Origin: Fibrobacter sp. UBA4373
GTDB lineage: Bacteria > Fibrobacterota > Fibrobacteria > Fibrobacterales > Fibrobacteraceae
Assembly (NCBI GenBank): GCA_002390045.1
Contig: DGSB01000062.1
Location: 5,831 to 19,166 of the forward strand
Direction of reading: 5' to 3'
DNA: 13,336 bases
How positions within the stretch are numbered: position 1 is the first letter of the stretch; each line of letters starts with the position of its first letter. The translations under genes and the position numbers were made by a program. Of the stretch, positions 1 through 6,202 are shown one piece after another. Under the pieces are notes generated by a model. That model was not told the DNA's origin and ran no database searches. It was given only the letters and a program-made list of their open reading frames with translations.

Positions 1-86
1 GTCTTGACAACTGTCTCGCCGTGGCGCAGGTGCATTTGCCGCTTCGCCTTTTCTACGAGAATGTTGTCTATGGGGGTGGGGAACAT
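1..86 (-). CDS. Possible 5' end of an unidentified minus-strand gene (partial)
   Basis: Reading leftward from an ATG at 86, the frame is open to the window edge and gives 28 codons beginning MFPTPIDNILVEKAKRQM. The composition looks like a real soluble protein, with mixed charges and an amphipathic start, whereas the plus-strand frames over the same bases look unnatural. No Shine-Dalgarno sequence is visible: the ATG lies directly after the U-tract of the trpBA terminator. The true start may be further in, for example the Met codon 18, or the gene may depend on read-through. No family is recognised from so short a piece. Confidence 0.35.
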   Translation of the reverse strand, partial: MFPTPIDNILVEKAKRQMHLRHGETVVK

Positions 87-90
87 GGGG

Positions 91-132
91 TAAAAAAATA
101 TAAAAAACGCCCGGTTTTACCCGAGCGTTTTT
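91..132 (-). terminator. Intrinsic terminator of the trpBA operon
   Basis: Bases 103-114 and 121-132 form a 12-bp stem around a six-base loop. One position is C/A on the plus strand but becomes a U-G wobble in the minus-strand RNA, so the hairpin fits minus-strand transcription best. The minus-strand stem is followed by an interrupted U-run that extends to about position 91. It begins 27 bases after the trpA stop codon, which makes trpBA a self-contained transcription unit. On the plus strand a weaker T-rich tail is also present, so some bidirectional function is possible. Confidence 0.85.
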
Positions 133-159
133 CAATGTTTTCAAGTCAGATGTGAAAGC

Positions 160-912
160 TTACAGTCCGCAGAGTTCACGGGCTTTCGCTTCGACAGCCT
201 TCGAAAGGGCTTCCTTGTCGCCAGCGTTCGCTTTGATCAGGCGCACAAAAACAGAACCCGCGATGACCGCATCCACGGAGCTTGCGATCGCCTTGGACTG
301 TTCGCCATTCGAAATGCCGAAACCGCCGTACACCTTGGAACCGCCAGCGCCGACCTTCGAAAGAAAGTCGAGCGTCGCCTGGTCGATCACGGTCTGCGTT
401 CCGGTAATGCCCACGCGGAGGGCCGCGTAGATGTACTTGAAGCCTGCGTGGGCGAGTTTCGAAAGGCGTTCTTCGCTCATGCTCGGGCTTGCAACAGGAA
501 TGTTTTCCATTCCGTATTTTTTGCAGGCGGCGGTCAAGCCTTCGTCGTGGTCAAAAGGCAGATCCGGAATGATCATGCCGGTAACGCCGACTTCGCTAGC
601 GCGCTTGCAGAAGTTCTCGACGCCCGGCGTATAAATTAGGGAGCCGTAGCTCATCAGATAGATCGAAACTTCCGGGAACGCCTTGTGGACGCGTTCAATA
701 AAAGCGAGTCCATCTTTCACTTTGTAATTGTGAGAAAGCACTTCGGTGCAAGCGTCTTGAATGGCCGGGCCGTCGGCAGACGGGTCGCTAAAAGCAAGCT
801 GGATTTCGAGAATGCTGGCTCCACCGCGGACCATTGCCGAAGCGGCTTCAAAAGAAAGTTCTTCTGTCGGGAAACCGGCAACCAGATGGCTCATCAATTT
901 GATTTTAGACAT
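160..912 (-). CDS. trpA: Tryptophan synthase alpha chain
   Basis: TrpA splits indole-3-glycerol phosphate into indole and glyceraldehyde-3-phosphate and passes indole through a tunnel to TrpB in the cytoplasmic alpha2beta2 complex. The 250-residue product fits a TIM barrel that is slightly short at the N-terminus (E. coli TrpA has 268). The catalytic pair is visible: Glu36 in LEIQLAFSDP and Asp47 in SADGP, with the same spacing as E. coli Glu49 and Asp60. Also present are the IIPDLP strand near residue 115, the GITG loop, GGFGIS and GSVFV phosphate-site segments. The start ATG overlaps the trpB stop (TAATG), implying translational coupling; a GGGAG sequence lies within the end of trpB. An oddity is QLAFSDP where most family members have (E/I)LG(V/I)PFSDP. 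Regulation is through the attenuator upstream of trpB. Confidence 0.95.
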   Translation of the reverse strand: MSKIKLMSHLVAGFPTEELSFEAASAMVRGGASILEIQLAFSDPSADGPAIQDACTEVLSHNYKVKDGLAFIERVHKAFPEVSIYLMSYGSLIYTPGVENFCKRASEVGVTGMIIPDLPFDHDEGLTAACKKYGMENIPVASPSMSEERLSKLAHAGFKYIYAALRVGITGTQTVIDQATLDFLSKVGAGGSKVYGGFGISNGEQSKAIASSVDAVIAGSVFVRLIKANAGDKEALSKAVEAKARELCGL

Positions 913-2183
913 TACTTGCTTTCTCCCATGATCTTTGCGTTGTGAATATCCTTGTTTTCGTTCAGGCGTTCCAGTTCGCTTTCAAGGAACTTCTTCCATT
1001 CGTTCGGGCGGAATACCGGGCTCGAAATAAAGACGTCCTTGTCGCCACGGCCGCTCATGTTGATGATGATCGCCTTGTCCTTCGGGATTTCCTTCGCAAT
1101 CTTCATGGCGGCAGCACCGGCGTGAGCGCTTTCGAGGGCAAAGAGAACGCCTTCGTTCTTGGCAAAGAAGTTCAGGGCGGCGAGAGCTTCCTTGTCGAGA
1201 ATGCTCGTGAATTCAATACGTCCCTTCATGCCGAGGGCGGCGAGCTGCGGACCGATTCCCATGTAGTCAAGACCTGCGGAAATCGAACGCGTCGGCAGCG
1301 ACTGTCCGTCGTCATCCAAAAGGAATCGACTTTTGTAACCTTGCACAATGCCTTCGCGGCTTGCGTTGCCGGTCATGCGGCTTGCATTTTCACCGATGTT
1401 GGGGCCGACTCCACCCGCTTCGGCACCGATCAAACGCGGAGAATCTTCGTCGATAAACGGGCTAAAGAATCCGATCGAGTTCGAACCGCCGCCGACACAG
1501 GCGACCATCGCGCCGATGTCGATGCCGCGTTCTGCGCATTGGCGCTTGACTTCGTCACCGATGACGGATTGGAAACGGTGTACAATGTCCGGGAACGGGG
1601 CAGGACCTAAAGCGGAACCGAGCACATAGTGCGTTGTATCCGGGTGGGCGGCCCAGTCGCGCATCGCTTCGTTCACGGCGTCTTTCAAGGTGCGGGCACC
1701 GCTTGTGACGGCGACAACTTTTGCTCCGTAAAGTTCCATCGAGGCGACGTTCGGCTGCTGACGGCGCACATCGACTTCTCCCATGTAAACCGTGCAATCC
1801 ATGCCGAGCTTTGCACAGGCGGCCGCCGTGGCGACTCCATGCTGGCCCGCGCCTGTTTCGGCGATAATGCGCTTTTTACCCATATGCTTGGCAAGGAGAA
1901 CCTGACCGATGGCGTTGTTGATCTTGTGGGCGCCGGTATTGGCGAGACCTTCGAGCTTGATGTAGATCTTTGCACCGCCGAGAAGTTCCGTTGCACGCGG
2001 GGCGTAAAGCAGCGGGGTTTCGCGACCGATGTAATCGCGCTGGATTTCGGCGAGTTCGGCGAGGAACTGCGGATCCTTCATATAATGGTGGAAAGCCGTT
2101 TCGAGTTCATCGAGCGGGCGACGGAGAACTTCTGCTACGTACTTGCCGCCGAAGTTGTCAAAGAAGCCGTTGTCACTGTACAT
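912..2183 (-). CDS. trpB: Tryptophan synthase beta chain
   Basis: TrpB is the PLP enzyme that condenses indole with L-serine to form L-tryptophan. The 423-residue protein begins in the usual way (DNGFFDNFGGKYV). It carries the PLP lysine at residue 87 in NTGAHKINN, the catalytic glutamate 109 in ETGAGQHG, and the phosphate-binding GGGSNSIG loop near residue 230. The C-terminal NMSGRGDKD segment is typical. Length and motifs indicate an intact TrpB1-type enzyme with a short extra C-terminal tail rich in Glu, Lys and Asn. AAAGGA lies seven bases before the ATG, supporting the start. It is the first structural gene of a two-gene operon with trpA. Only 18-30 bases separate it from a terminator hairpin preceded by a Trp-rich leader peptide, so expression should respond to charged tRNA-Trp. 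Confidence 0.97.
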   Translation of the reverse strand: MYSDNGFFDNFGGKYVAEVLRRPLDELETAFHHYMKDPQFLAELAEIQRDYIGRETPLLYAPRATELLGGAKIYIKLEGLANTGAHKINNAIGQVLLAKHMGKKRIIAETGAGQHGVATAAACAKLGMDCTVYMGEVDVRRQQPNVASMELYGAKVVAVTSGARTLKDAVNEAMRDWAAHPDTTHYVLGSALGPAPFPDIVHRFQSVIGDEVKRQCAERGIDIGAMVACVGGGSNSIGFFSPFIDEDSPRLIGAEAGGVGPNIGENASRMTGNASREGIVQGYKSRFLLDDDGQSLPTRSISAGLDYMGIGPQLAALGMKGRIEFTSILDKEALAALNFFAKNEGVLFALESAHAGAAAMKIAKEIPKDKAIIINMSGRGDKDVFISSPVFRPNEWKKFLESELERLNENKDIHNAKIMGESK

Positions 2184-2200
2184 GGTGTTTTCCTTTGGGA

Positions 2201-2238
2201 TAAAAACAAAAAAACCTTCCGGATTTGTCCGGAAGGTT
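2201..2238 (-). terminator. Attenuator terminator (3:4 hairpin) of the trpBA leader
   Basis: On the minus strand, an 11-bp perfect stem (2238-2228 with 2223-2213, AACCUUCCGGA / UCCGGAAGGUU) closes a CAAA loop. It runs straight into seven U, a G and five more U. This is a strong intrinsic terminator, but it sits upstream of trpB rather than after a gene, ending about 18 bases before the trpB start codon. The tail on the plus strand is not T-rich, so it is not the terminator of a plus-strand transcript. Its position after a leader peptide with tandem Trp codons identifies it as an attenuator. Confidence 0.9.
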
Positions 2239-2293
2239 GTCTAAAACTCCTAATATTAGAAACGCAAAAAACCGGACTTTATGTCAAGCCCGA
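2213..2293 (-). promoter_or_regulatory. trp attenuator: competing 1:2, 2:3 and 3:4 RNA structures
   Basis: Three pairings are seen on the minus strand. The 1:2 pause hairpin is UCGGGCUU (2293-2286) with AAGUCCGG (2279-2272) around a six-base loop, 8 bp with two G-U pairs. It covers the last leader codons and the stop codon. The 2:3 antiterminator is GUCCGG (2277-2272) with CCGGAC (2232-2227), 6 bp, plus an inner UUG:CAA after a small internal loop. The 3:4 terminator is the 11-bp hairpin at 2238-2213. Segments 2 and 3 are each used in two mutually exclusive pairings. A ribosome stalled on the Trp codons at 2301-2296 would cover segment 1, free segment 2 and block termination. A ribosome reaching the stop codon would cover segments 1 and 2 and allow termination. 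The mechanism is inferred from the classical enterobacterial model. Confidence 0.82.
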
Positions 2294-2328
2294 CGCCACC
2301 AGCGATTGTTGTTCTTTACGTTTTTCAT
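2284..2328 (-). CDS. trpL: trp operon leader peptide
   Basis: A 14-codon reading frame encodes MKNVKNNNRWWRRA and ends in TGA. Codons 10 and 11 are tandem UGG Trp codons, and the peptide is otherwise very rich in Asn, Lys and Arg, as leader peptides often are. It lies 100 bases upstream of trpB on the same strand, followed by the 1:2 hairpin and the terminator, which is the canonical arrangement for ribosome-mediated attenuation. No Shine-Dalgarno sequence precedes the ATG. The best promoter match places the transcription start within a base or two of it, so it may be translated as a leaderless message. A longer in-frame version from an ATG at 2358 (24 residues) is possible but would lie upstream of that predicted transcription start. 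Confidence 0.85.
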   Translation of the reverse strand: MKNVKNNNRWWRRA

Positions 2329-2335
2329 CGCCGTA

Positions 2336-2364
2336 AAAATAGACAAAGCTCTTTTCATTGGCAA
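2336..2364 (-). promoter_or_regulatory. Candidate sigma70-type promoter of the trp leader
   Basis: On the minus strand TTGCCA (2364-2359) and TATTTT (2341-2336) are separated by exactly 17 bases, matching 5 of 6 and 4 of 6 consensus positions. Transcription would begin around 2330-2328, at the leader peptide ATG. It overlaps the region that must also hold the divergent mnmG promoter. It was found by eye and is not experimentally supported. Confidence 0.5.
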
Positions 2365-2403
2365 GGGATTTTCTAAATTTGCGAGTCAAAAAGAAGGCTT
2401 TCT

Positions 2404-4266
2404 ATGAGTGCAATCCAAGATTCATTTGACGTAGTGGTAATCGGCGGTGGCCATGCGGGTATTGAAGCTGCCCATGCGGCGTGGAAAATCGGCGTGAAAA
2501 CGGCGATGATCACGATGGACTTGGACGCAATCGGTAGAATGTCGTGCAATCCGGCGGTGGGCGGAGTGAGCAAGGGCCAGATCGTTCGCGATATCGATGC
2601 GATGGGCGGCCTCATGGGACTTTTGACCGACAAGGCGGGAATCCAGTTCCGCATGTTGAATTTGAGCAAAGGTCCCGCAGTTTGGGGACCGCGTGCACAG
2701 TGCGATTTAAAGGCTTATAGCCGTGTCGCCCGCGAAGCGCTTGAAAATTGCAAGGGCTTGCACCTGATTCAAGGGGAACTTGCCGCTTTTGACCGCATGC
2801 CGAACGGCAAAATGGAACTTTCGCTGCTTTCTGGCGAACGTTTTGAAACCAAAACGCTTGTCATCACGAGCGGAACGTTCCTCGCTTCCAAAATGTTCAC
2901 CGGTCTCGAAACGAGCATCGGTGGGCGTGTCGGCGAACCGAGCGCGGACGCTCTTTCTAAATCGATCCTTTCGAACGGGCTTCGTCTTCGCCGCTTAAAG
3001 ACCGGTACGCCGAGCCGTCTTGACCCTTCGACGATTAACTTCGACATTTTGCAGGTGCAGCCGGGCGATGAAAATCCATGGCCGATGAGCGACCGCTCCA
3101 CGGGTCCGATCGACAACGGCAACTGCTGCTGGATCACCCGCACGAATCTCAAGACTCACGACATTTTGCGCTCCGGATTTAAGGACAGCCCGATGTTTTC
3201 CGGCCGTATCAAGGGAAAAGGCCCGCGCTACTGCCCGAGCATTGAAGATAAAATCAACCGCTTTGGCGACAAGGACGGTCACCAGCTCTTTTTGGAGCCG
3301 GAAACGAAGGATGTGGAACGCGTTTACTTGAACGGCTTTAGTTCAAGCCTTCCGGCAGATATTCAGCTTGCGGCGCTGCATACGATTACTGGCCTTGAAA
3401 AGGTTCGCGTGATGCAGATCGGTTACGCGGTGGAATACGACAGCATCGATGCGACACAGCTTTACCCGACTTTTGAATGCAAGACGATTCCGGGCCTTTA
3501 TTTTGCAGGCCAGGTCTGCGGAACGAGCGGCTATGAAGAAGCGGCCGGCCAGGGGCTTGTCGCAGGCATCAATGCCGCCCTCAAGACCCAGAATGCGGAA
3601 CCGTTTATCCTCGGGCGTTCCGAAAGTTACATCGGCGTCATGGCGGATGACCTTTCGCACTTCTTGCTTGACGAGCCGTACCGCATGTTCACGAGCCGTG
3701 CCGAATACCGACTTTTTTTGCGTTCGGACAATGCGGATTCCCGCTTAAAGGACCGTGCCCGTAAAATCGGCATGATCGACGATGCCCAGTATGCGGATTG
3801 GGAAGCTCGCAAGGCGGAAATGGCCCGTGTACAAAAGTTCCTGGCCGAAACTCCGGTGACCGCCGCAGAAATCAATCCGTTCCTGGAAGCGACGGGGCAG
3901 GCTCCGACCCGCGAATCGATCCGTTTGAATACGGTTCTCCGCCGCCCGGGCATCGATCCCGAAGCGTTCTTCCAAAAATTCGTCCCGAATTCGAAACTCA
4001 TCCGTCGAGATGTGTGGAATCTTTTTGCCGAAGAGGCTTATGCCGGATTCTTTGCCCGCCAGGCGAAGGAAATCGAGCATGAAAAGAAGATGGACCGCAT
4101 TAAACTCGATCCGAATACCGATTTTAGCCAAATTTCGGCACTTTCGATCGAAAGCCGCCAGCGTTTGGCCGAAGCTCGCCCGTTGACGGTGGGGAGTGCT
4201 TCCCGCATTCCGGGAATTCGTCCGTCCGACATTATGGTTTTGACCCATTGGGTCGAAAATCATTAA
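2404..4266 (+). CDS. mnmG: tRNA uridine-5-carboxymethylaminomethyl modification enzyme MnmG (GidA)
   Basis: MnmG works with the GTPase MnmE to install the carboxymethylaminomethyl group at U34 of tRNAs reading split codon boxes, using FAD, NADH and methylene-tetrahydrofolate. The 620-residue protein is full length. It has the FAD dinucleotide-binding GGGHAGIE at residues 14-21, the family signature CNPAVGGVSKG from Cys48, the GTSGYEEAAGQG segment in the second half, and SRAEYRLFLRSDNAD before the helical C-terminal domain, which ends with PGIRPSDIMVL. AGAAGG stands six bases before the ATG. A weak promoter candidate is TTTTCA (2352-2357) with TAAATT (2374-2379) at 16-base spacing. It is divergent from trpBA and not next to mnmE or rsmG here. 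No convincing terminator follows it. Confidence 0.97.
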   Translation: MSAIQDSFDVVVIGGGHAGIEAAHAAWKIGVKTAMITMDLDAIGRMSCNPAVGGVSKGQIVRDIDAMGGLMGLLTDKAGIQFRMLNLSKGPAVWGPRAQCDLKAYSRVAREALENCKGLHLIQGELAAFDRMPNGKMELSLLSGERFETKTLVITSGTFLASKMFTGLETSIGGRVGEPSADALSKSILSNGLRLRRLKTGTPSRLDPSTINFDILQVQPGDENPWPMSDRSTGPIDNGNCCWITRTNLKTHDILRSGFKDSPMFSGRIKGKGPRYCPSIEDKINRFGDKDGHQLFLEPETKDVERVYLNGFSSSLPADIQLAALHTITGLEKVRVMQIGYAVEYDSIDATQLYPTFECKTIPGLYFAGQVCGTSGYEEAAGQGLVAGINAALKTQNAEPFILGRSESYIGVMADDLSHFLLDEPYRMFTSRAEYRLFLRSDNADSRLKDRARKIGMIDDAQYADWEARKAEMARVQKFLAETPVTAAEINPFLEATGQAPTRESIRLNTVLRRPGIDPEAFFQKFVPNSKLIRRDVWNLFAEEAYAGFFARQAKEIEHEKKMDRIKLDPNTDFSQISALSIESRQRLAEARPLTVGSASRIPGIRPSDIMVLTHWVENH

Positions 4267-4296
4267 AATTTTGTAAAAAAGGCAATTTTGGGGGGA

Positions 4297-4310
4297 TTGT
4301 CTATAGACAA
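4297..4310. promoter_or_regulatory. Palindromic operator candidate upstream of the lipoprotein gene
   Basis: TTGTCTATAGACAA is a perfect 14-bp palindrome followed by CGG. A near copy with the same CGG flank stands before the rhamnogalacturonan lyase gene at 6121. It lies 61 bases before the lipoprotein start and upstream of the predicted -35 element, which suits an activator or an upstream-bound repressor. The GT...AC symmetry is typical of GntR-family operators. That family assignment is a guess, since no regulator gene lies in the window. Confidence 0.55.
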
Positions 4311-4326
4311 CGGAGCAATTTCTTTT

Positions 4327-4355
4327 TTGTCTGAATTTCGCCTTTCGGATATATA
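4327..4355 (+). promoter_or_regulatory. Candidate promoter of the lipoprotein gene
   Basis: TTGTCT (4327-4332) and TATATA (4350-4355) are separated by 17 bases within a TATATATTATCTATAAGG stretch. The predicted start of transcription is near 4362, close to the start codon at 4372, which would leave a very short 5' untranslated region. Confidence 0.4.
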
Positions 4356-4371
4356 TTATCTATAAGGTCGA

Positions 4372-6072
4372 ATGGGATATATGTGTAAAAATGCCAAAAG
4401 CATGTTTAAATCGTGTGTTATAGCATGGACGATGCTAGTCCTTTTTGCGCTTATCGCATGCTCGGACGGTAAGACCGCTTTAGGGAACAGTGCGGAATCG
4501 GGAAATCCCGAAATCGCAGGCGTCATTCGGTTTGAAGATGGCTCGCTGGCGGCTTATGCGCGGGTGGCCGTTGTCCCTGCGTCTTATTCGGCTTTAGCAG
4601 GGGAATCTCTGGATTCCGTCTTTATCGGTTCTACGGATTCCGTGGGGCGTTATTCTTTCGATTCGGTTCCGCAGGGAGGTTTTTCTTTAGAAGCTCTGGA
4701 TTCCGCTACGGGACGTCAATTCTTGAAGCTTGGGCTCTTGCCGCCGTCGGATTCGAATGCTTTGGACGTAGACGGAATTCTCGAAGAGCTCGGCGGTGTC
4801 CGCTTGGGCGCTCATGGCTTTGACGATGGCACGACGGGATTTGTCTATGTTCCGGGAACGACGATTCTTCGGCCGGTGACTGTGGAACTGGGGAACATTT
4901 TTGTGGATTCTCTCCCGGCGGATTCCCTTTATCCGTTTGTGTTTGTTTCGGACGATGGTTATGCGCTTTCCTTAGAAAAAGGGGTCGAAGTGATTGCCGA
5001 TTCGACCGTTTCGGTGGATGCGGAAAAGGTATCGATTCGCTTTAAGGTCCCTCTGAATACGGCGGAAATCGGGCTTTCGGAAGACTTGATGCAGTTCCCG
5101 CTTACATTCTACCTGGATTCTGCGGATTTCGATTTTACCGGCATGGAACGTTTTTTGGGAAATTGGACCGCGGTTCTTTGCGGGGATACGATTCCGTTGG
5201 ACGTTTCGTATTCGGATGTGGCGAAGGGAAAATTTACCTTCTGGACACGGATTCCAAAACTTCGGGCGGATTCCCATGACACGCTTTTCCTTTCGTTTGT
5301 GGAAGGGGAAAATCTCTCTTCTGCTGATGCGAAAAGCTCTGTGTTTTCGGACGGTTTTGTCGCCGTTTGGCATTTTGATGAAGGCGCGGATACGGTTACC
5401 GATGCGACTGGAAACCTGTACAACGGCGTTCCGGAGTCTTTGGCGGTTGCGGAAGAGGCGATTGCAGGCAGTGCTTTGCATTATGGCGGAACTTCTGGAT
5501 CGGTCACGATCCCCGGATCGTCGAGTGGGGATTTTGATGTCGCTCTGAAGGATTCGATTACGTTCTCTGTTTGGGTCAAAATGGAAGGGAATGAACGTTC
5601 CCGCGTCATTTTTGGGAAAGGCGCATCCCAGTACCACTTGATGTATCTCGCAGGAACGGATTTAAAAGTTTGGCTGTATGAAGCCTATACGGATGAAATT
5701 TATGGCACGGATTCCACGACGCAATCGGCGCGTTACTGGTATATGGATTCTACCGTGGTTTCGGATGTCTGGACTTTTTTGACGGTGGTCCAGGATTCTT
5801 CCGGGGCAAAAATGTATGTGAATGATTCGCTGATTGCGGCGGCACCTGCGATTGGTACGAGTGGCGATAAACGCATCACGGATAGCTTGTTCATCATAGG
5901 AAAATTGACTTATCCGAGAGACTCGGAAACGAACAGTGTGACGCATTATTTTAACGGGATTATCGATGAATTGCATGTGAGCCGAGTTTCCCGTTCCGAT
6001 GCGTGGATCCGAGCATCCTATGCAAACCAGAATCCGGCGGTGCGCTGGCCTGTTCCGCAGGCAGTTCGATAA
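4372..6072 (+). CDS. Outer-surface lipoprotein with carboxypeptidase-regulatory-like, DUF2341-like and LamG-like domains
   Basis: The 566-residue protein begins with a type II signal peptide: a basic start, a hydrophobic stretch at residues 15-29 and the lipobox LIAC with Cys30, so it is predicted to be a lipoprotein. Residues about 45-125 (GNPEIAGVIRFEDGSLA..., YSFDSVPQGGFSLEA) resemble a carboxypeptidase-regulatory-like beta-sandwich. Residues about 218-335 (FPLTFYLDSADFDF, FTFWTRIPKL, DGFVAVWHFDEG) match the DUF2341 pattern. Residues about 345-545 (DATGNLYNG, SITFSVWVKM, FNGIIDELHVSRVSRSDAWI) form a LamG/concanavalin-A-like jelly roll. It is rich in Asp-Ser dipeptides. No enzymatic residues are recognised. 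It precedes a pectin lyase gene and shares its operator-like palindrome, so glycan binding at the cell surface is the best inference. AAGG stands four bases before the ATG; a second in-frame ATG at 4381 is an alternative start. Confidence 0.88.
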   Translation: MGYMCKNAKSMFKSCVIAWTMLVLFALIACSDGKTALGNSAESGNPEIAGVIRFEDGSLAAYARVAVVPASYSALAGESLDSVFIGSTDSVGRYSFDSVPQGGFSLEALDSATGRQFLKLGLLPPSDSNALDVDGILEELGGVRLGAHGFDDGTTGFVYVPGTTILRPVTVELGNIFVDSLPADSLYPFVFVSDDGYALSLEKGVEVIADSTVSVDAEKVSIRFKVPLNTAEIGLSEDLMQFPLTFYLDSADFDFTGMERFLGNWTAVLCGDTIPLDVSYSDVAKGKFTFWTRIPKLRADSHDTLFLSFVEGENLSSADAKSSVFSDGFVAVWHFDEGADTVTDATGNLYNGVPESLAVAEEAIAGSALHYGGTSGSVTIPGSSSGDFDVALKDSITFSVWVKMEGNERSRVIFGKGASQYHLMYLAGTDLKVWLYEAYTDEIYGTDSTTQSARYWYMDSTVVSDVWTFLTVVQDSSGAKMYVNDSLIAAAPAIGTSGDKRITDSLFIIGKLTYPRDSETNSVTHYFNGIIDELHVSRVSRSDAWIRASYANQNPAVRWPVPQAVR

Positions 6073-6117
6073 AACTTACCGTAAACTTTCAGTAACCTTG
6101 TTTAAAAATATTCAACA

Positions 6118-6137
6118 CCGTTGTCTGTAGACATCGG
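6118..6137. promoter_or_regulatory. Second copy of the palindromic operator candidate, upstream of the lyase gene
   Basis: A 20-bp imperfect inverted repeat, CCGTTGTCTG-TAGACATCGG, has 8 of 10 symmetric positions. Its core, TTGTCTGTAGACAT at 6121-6134, matches the 4297 palindrome at 12 of 14 positions, and both cores are followed by CGG. It lies 68 bases before the lyase ATG. Confidence 0.55.
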
Positions 6138-6165
6138 TTAATTTGTATGCTTTTTAGTGTAGATT
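6138..6165 (+). promoter_or_regulatory. Weak promoter candidate of the lyase gene
   Basis: TTAATT (6138-6143) and TAGATT (6160-6165) are separated by 16 bases, immediately downstream of the palindrome. The match is modest. No terminator is seen between the lipoprotein gene and this point, so the lyase may also be reached by read-through. Confidence 0.25.
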
Positions 6166-6202
6166 AATGAAGGGGATATTTTTAGGATAAAGGAGAATTT
6201 GT

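Noticed and set aside
61..75. TTGTCTAT-like half sites at about 64, 2237 and 2341
   Set aside because: They are single half sites without a symmetric partner, and two of them fall inside the trp leader. They are treated as chance matches to the operator found at 4297 and 6121.
1..93. Plus-strand frame ending in TAA at 91-93, which would make the 103-132 hairpin a bidirectional terminator between convergent genes
   Set aside because: The translated tail is Arg/Cys/Met-rich and unlike a normal protein end. The minus-strand frame is more natural and the hairpin fits minus-strand RNA better.
2284..2358. Longer leader peptide starting at an ATG at 2358
   Set aside because: It would begin upstream of the best promoter's start site and has no ribosome site. 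The shorter 14-residue form keeps all attenuation features.
4267..4296. Terminator after mnmG in the A/T-rich stretch before the palindrome
   Set aside because: No stem with GC pairs can be drawn; only weak AT pairing is present.
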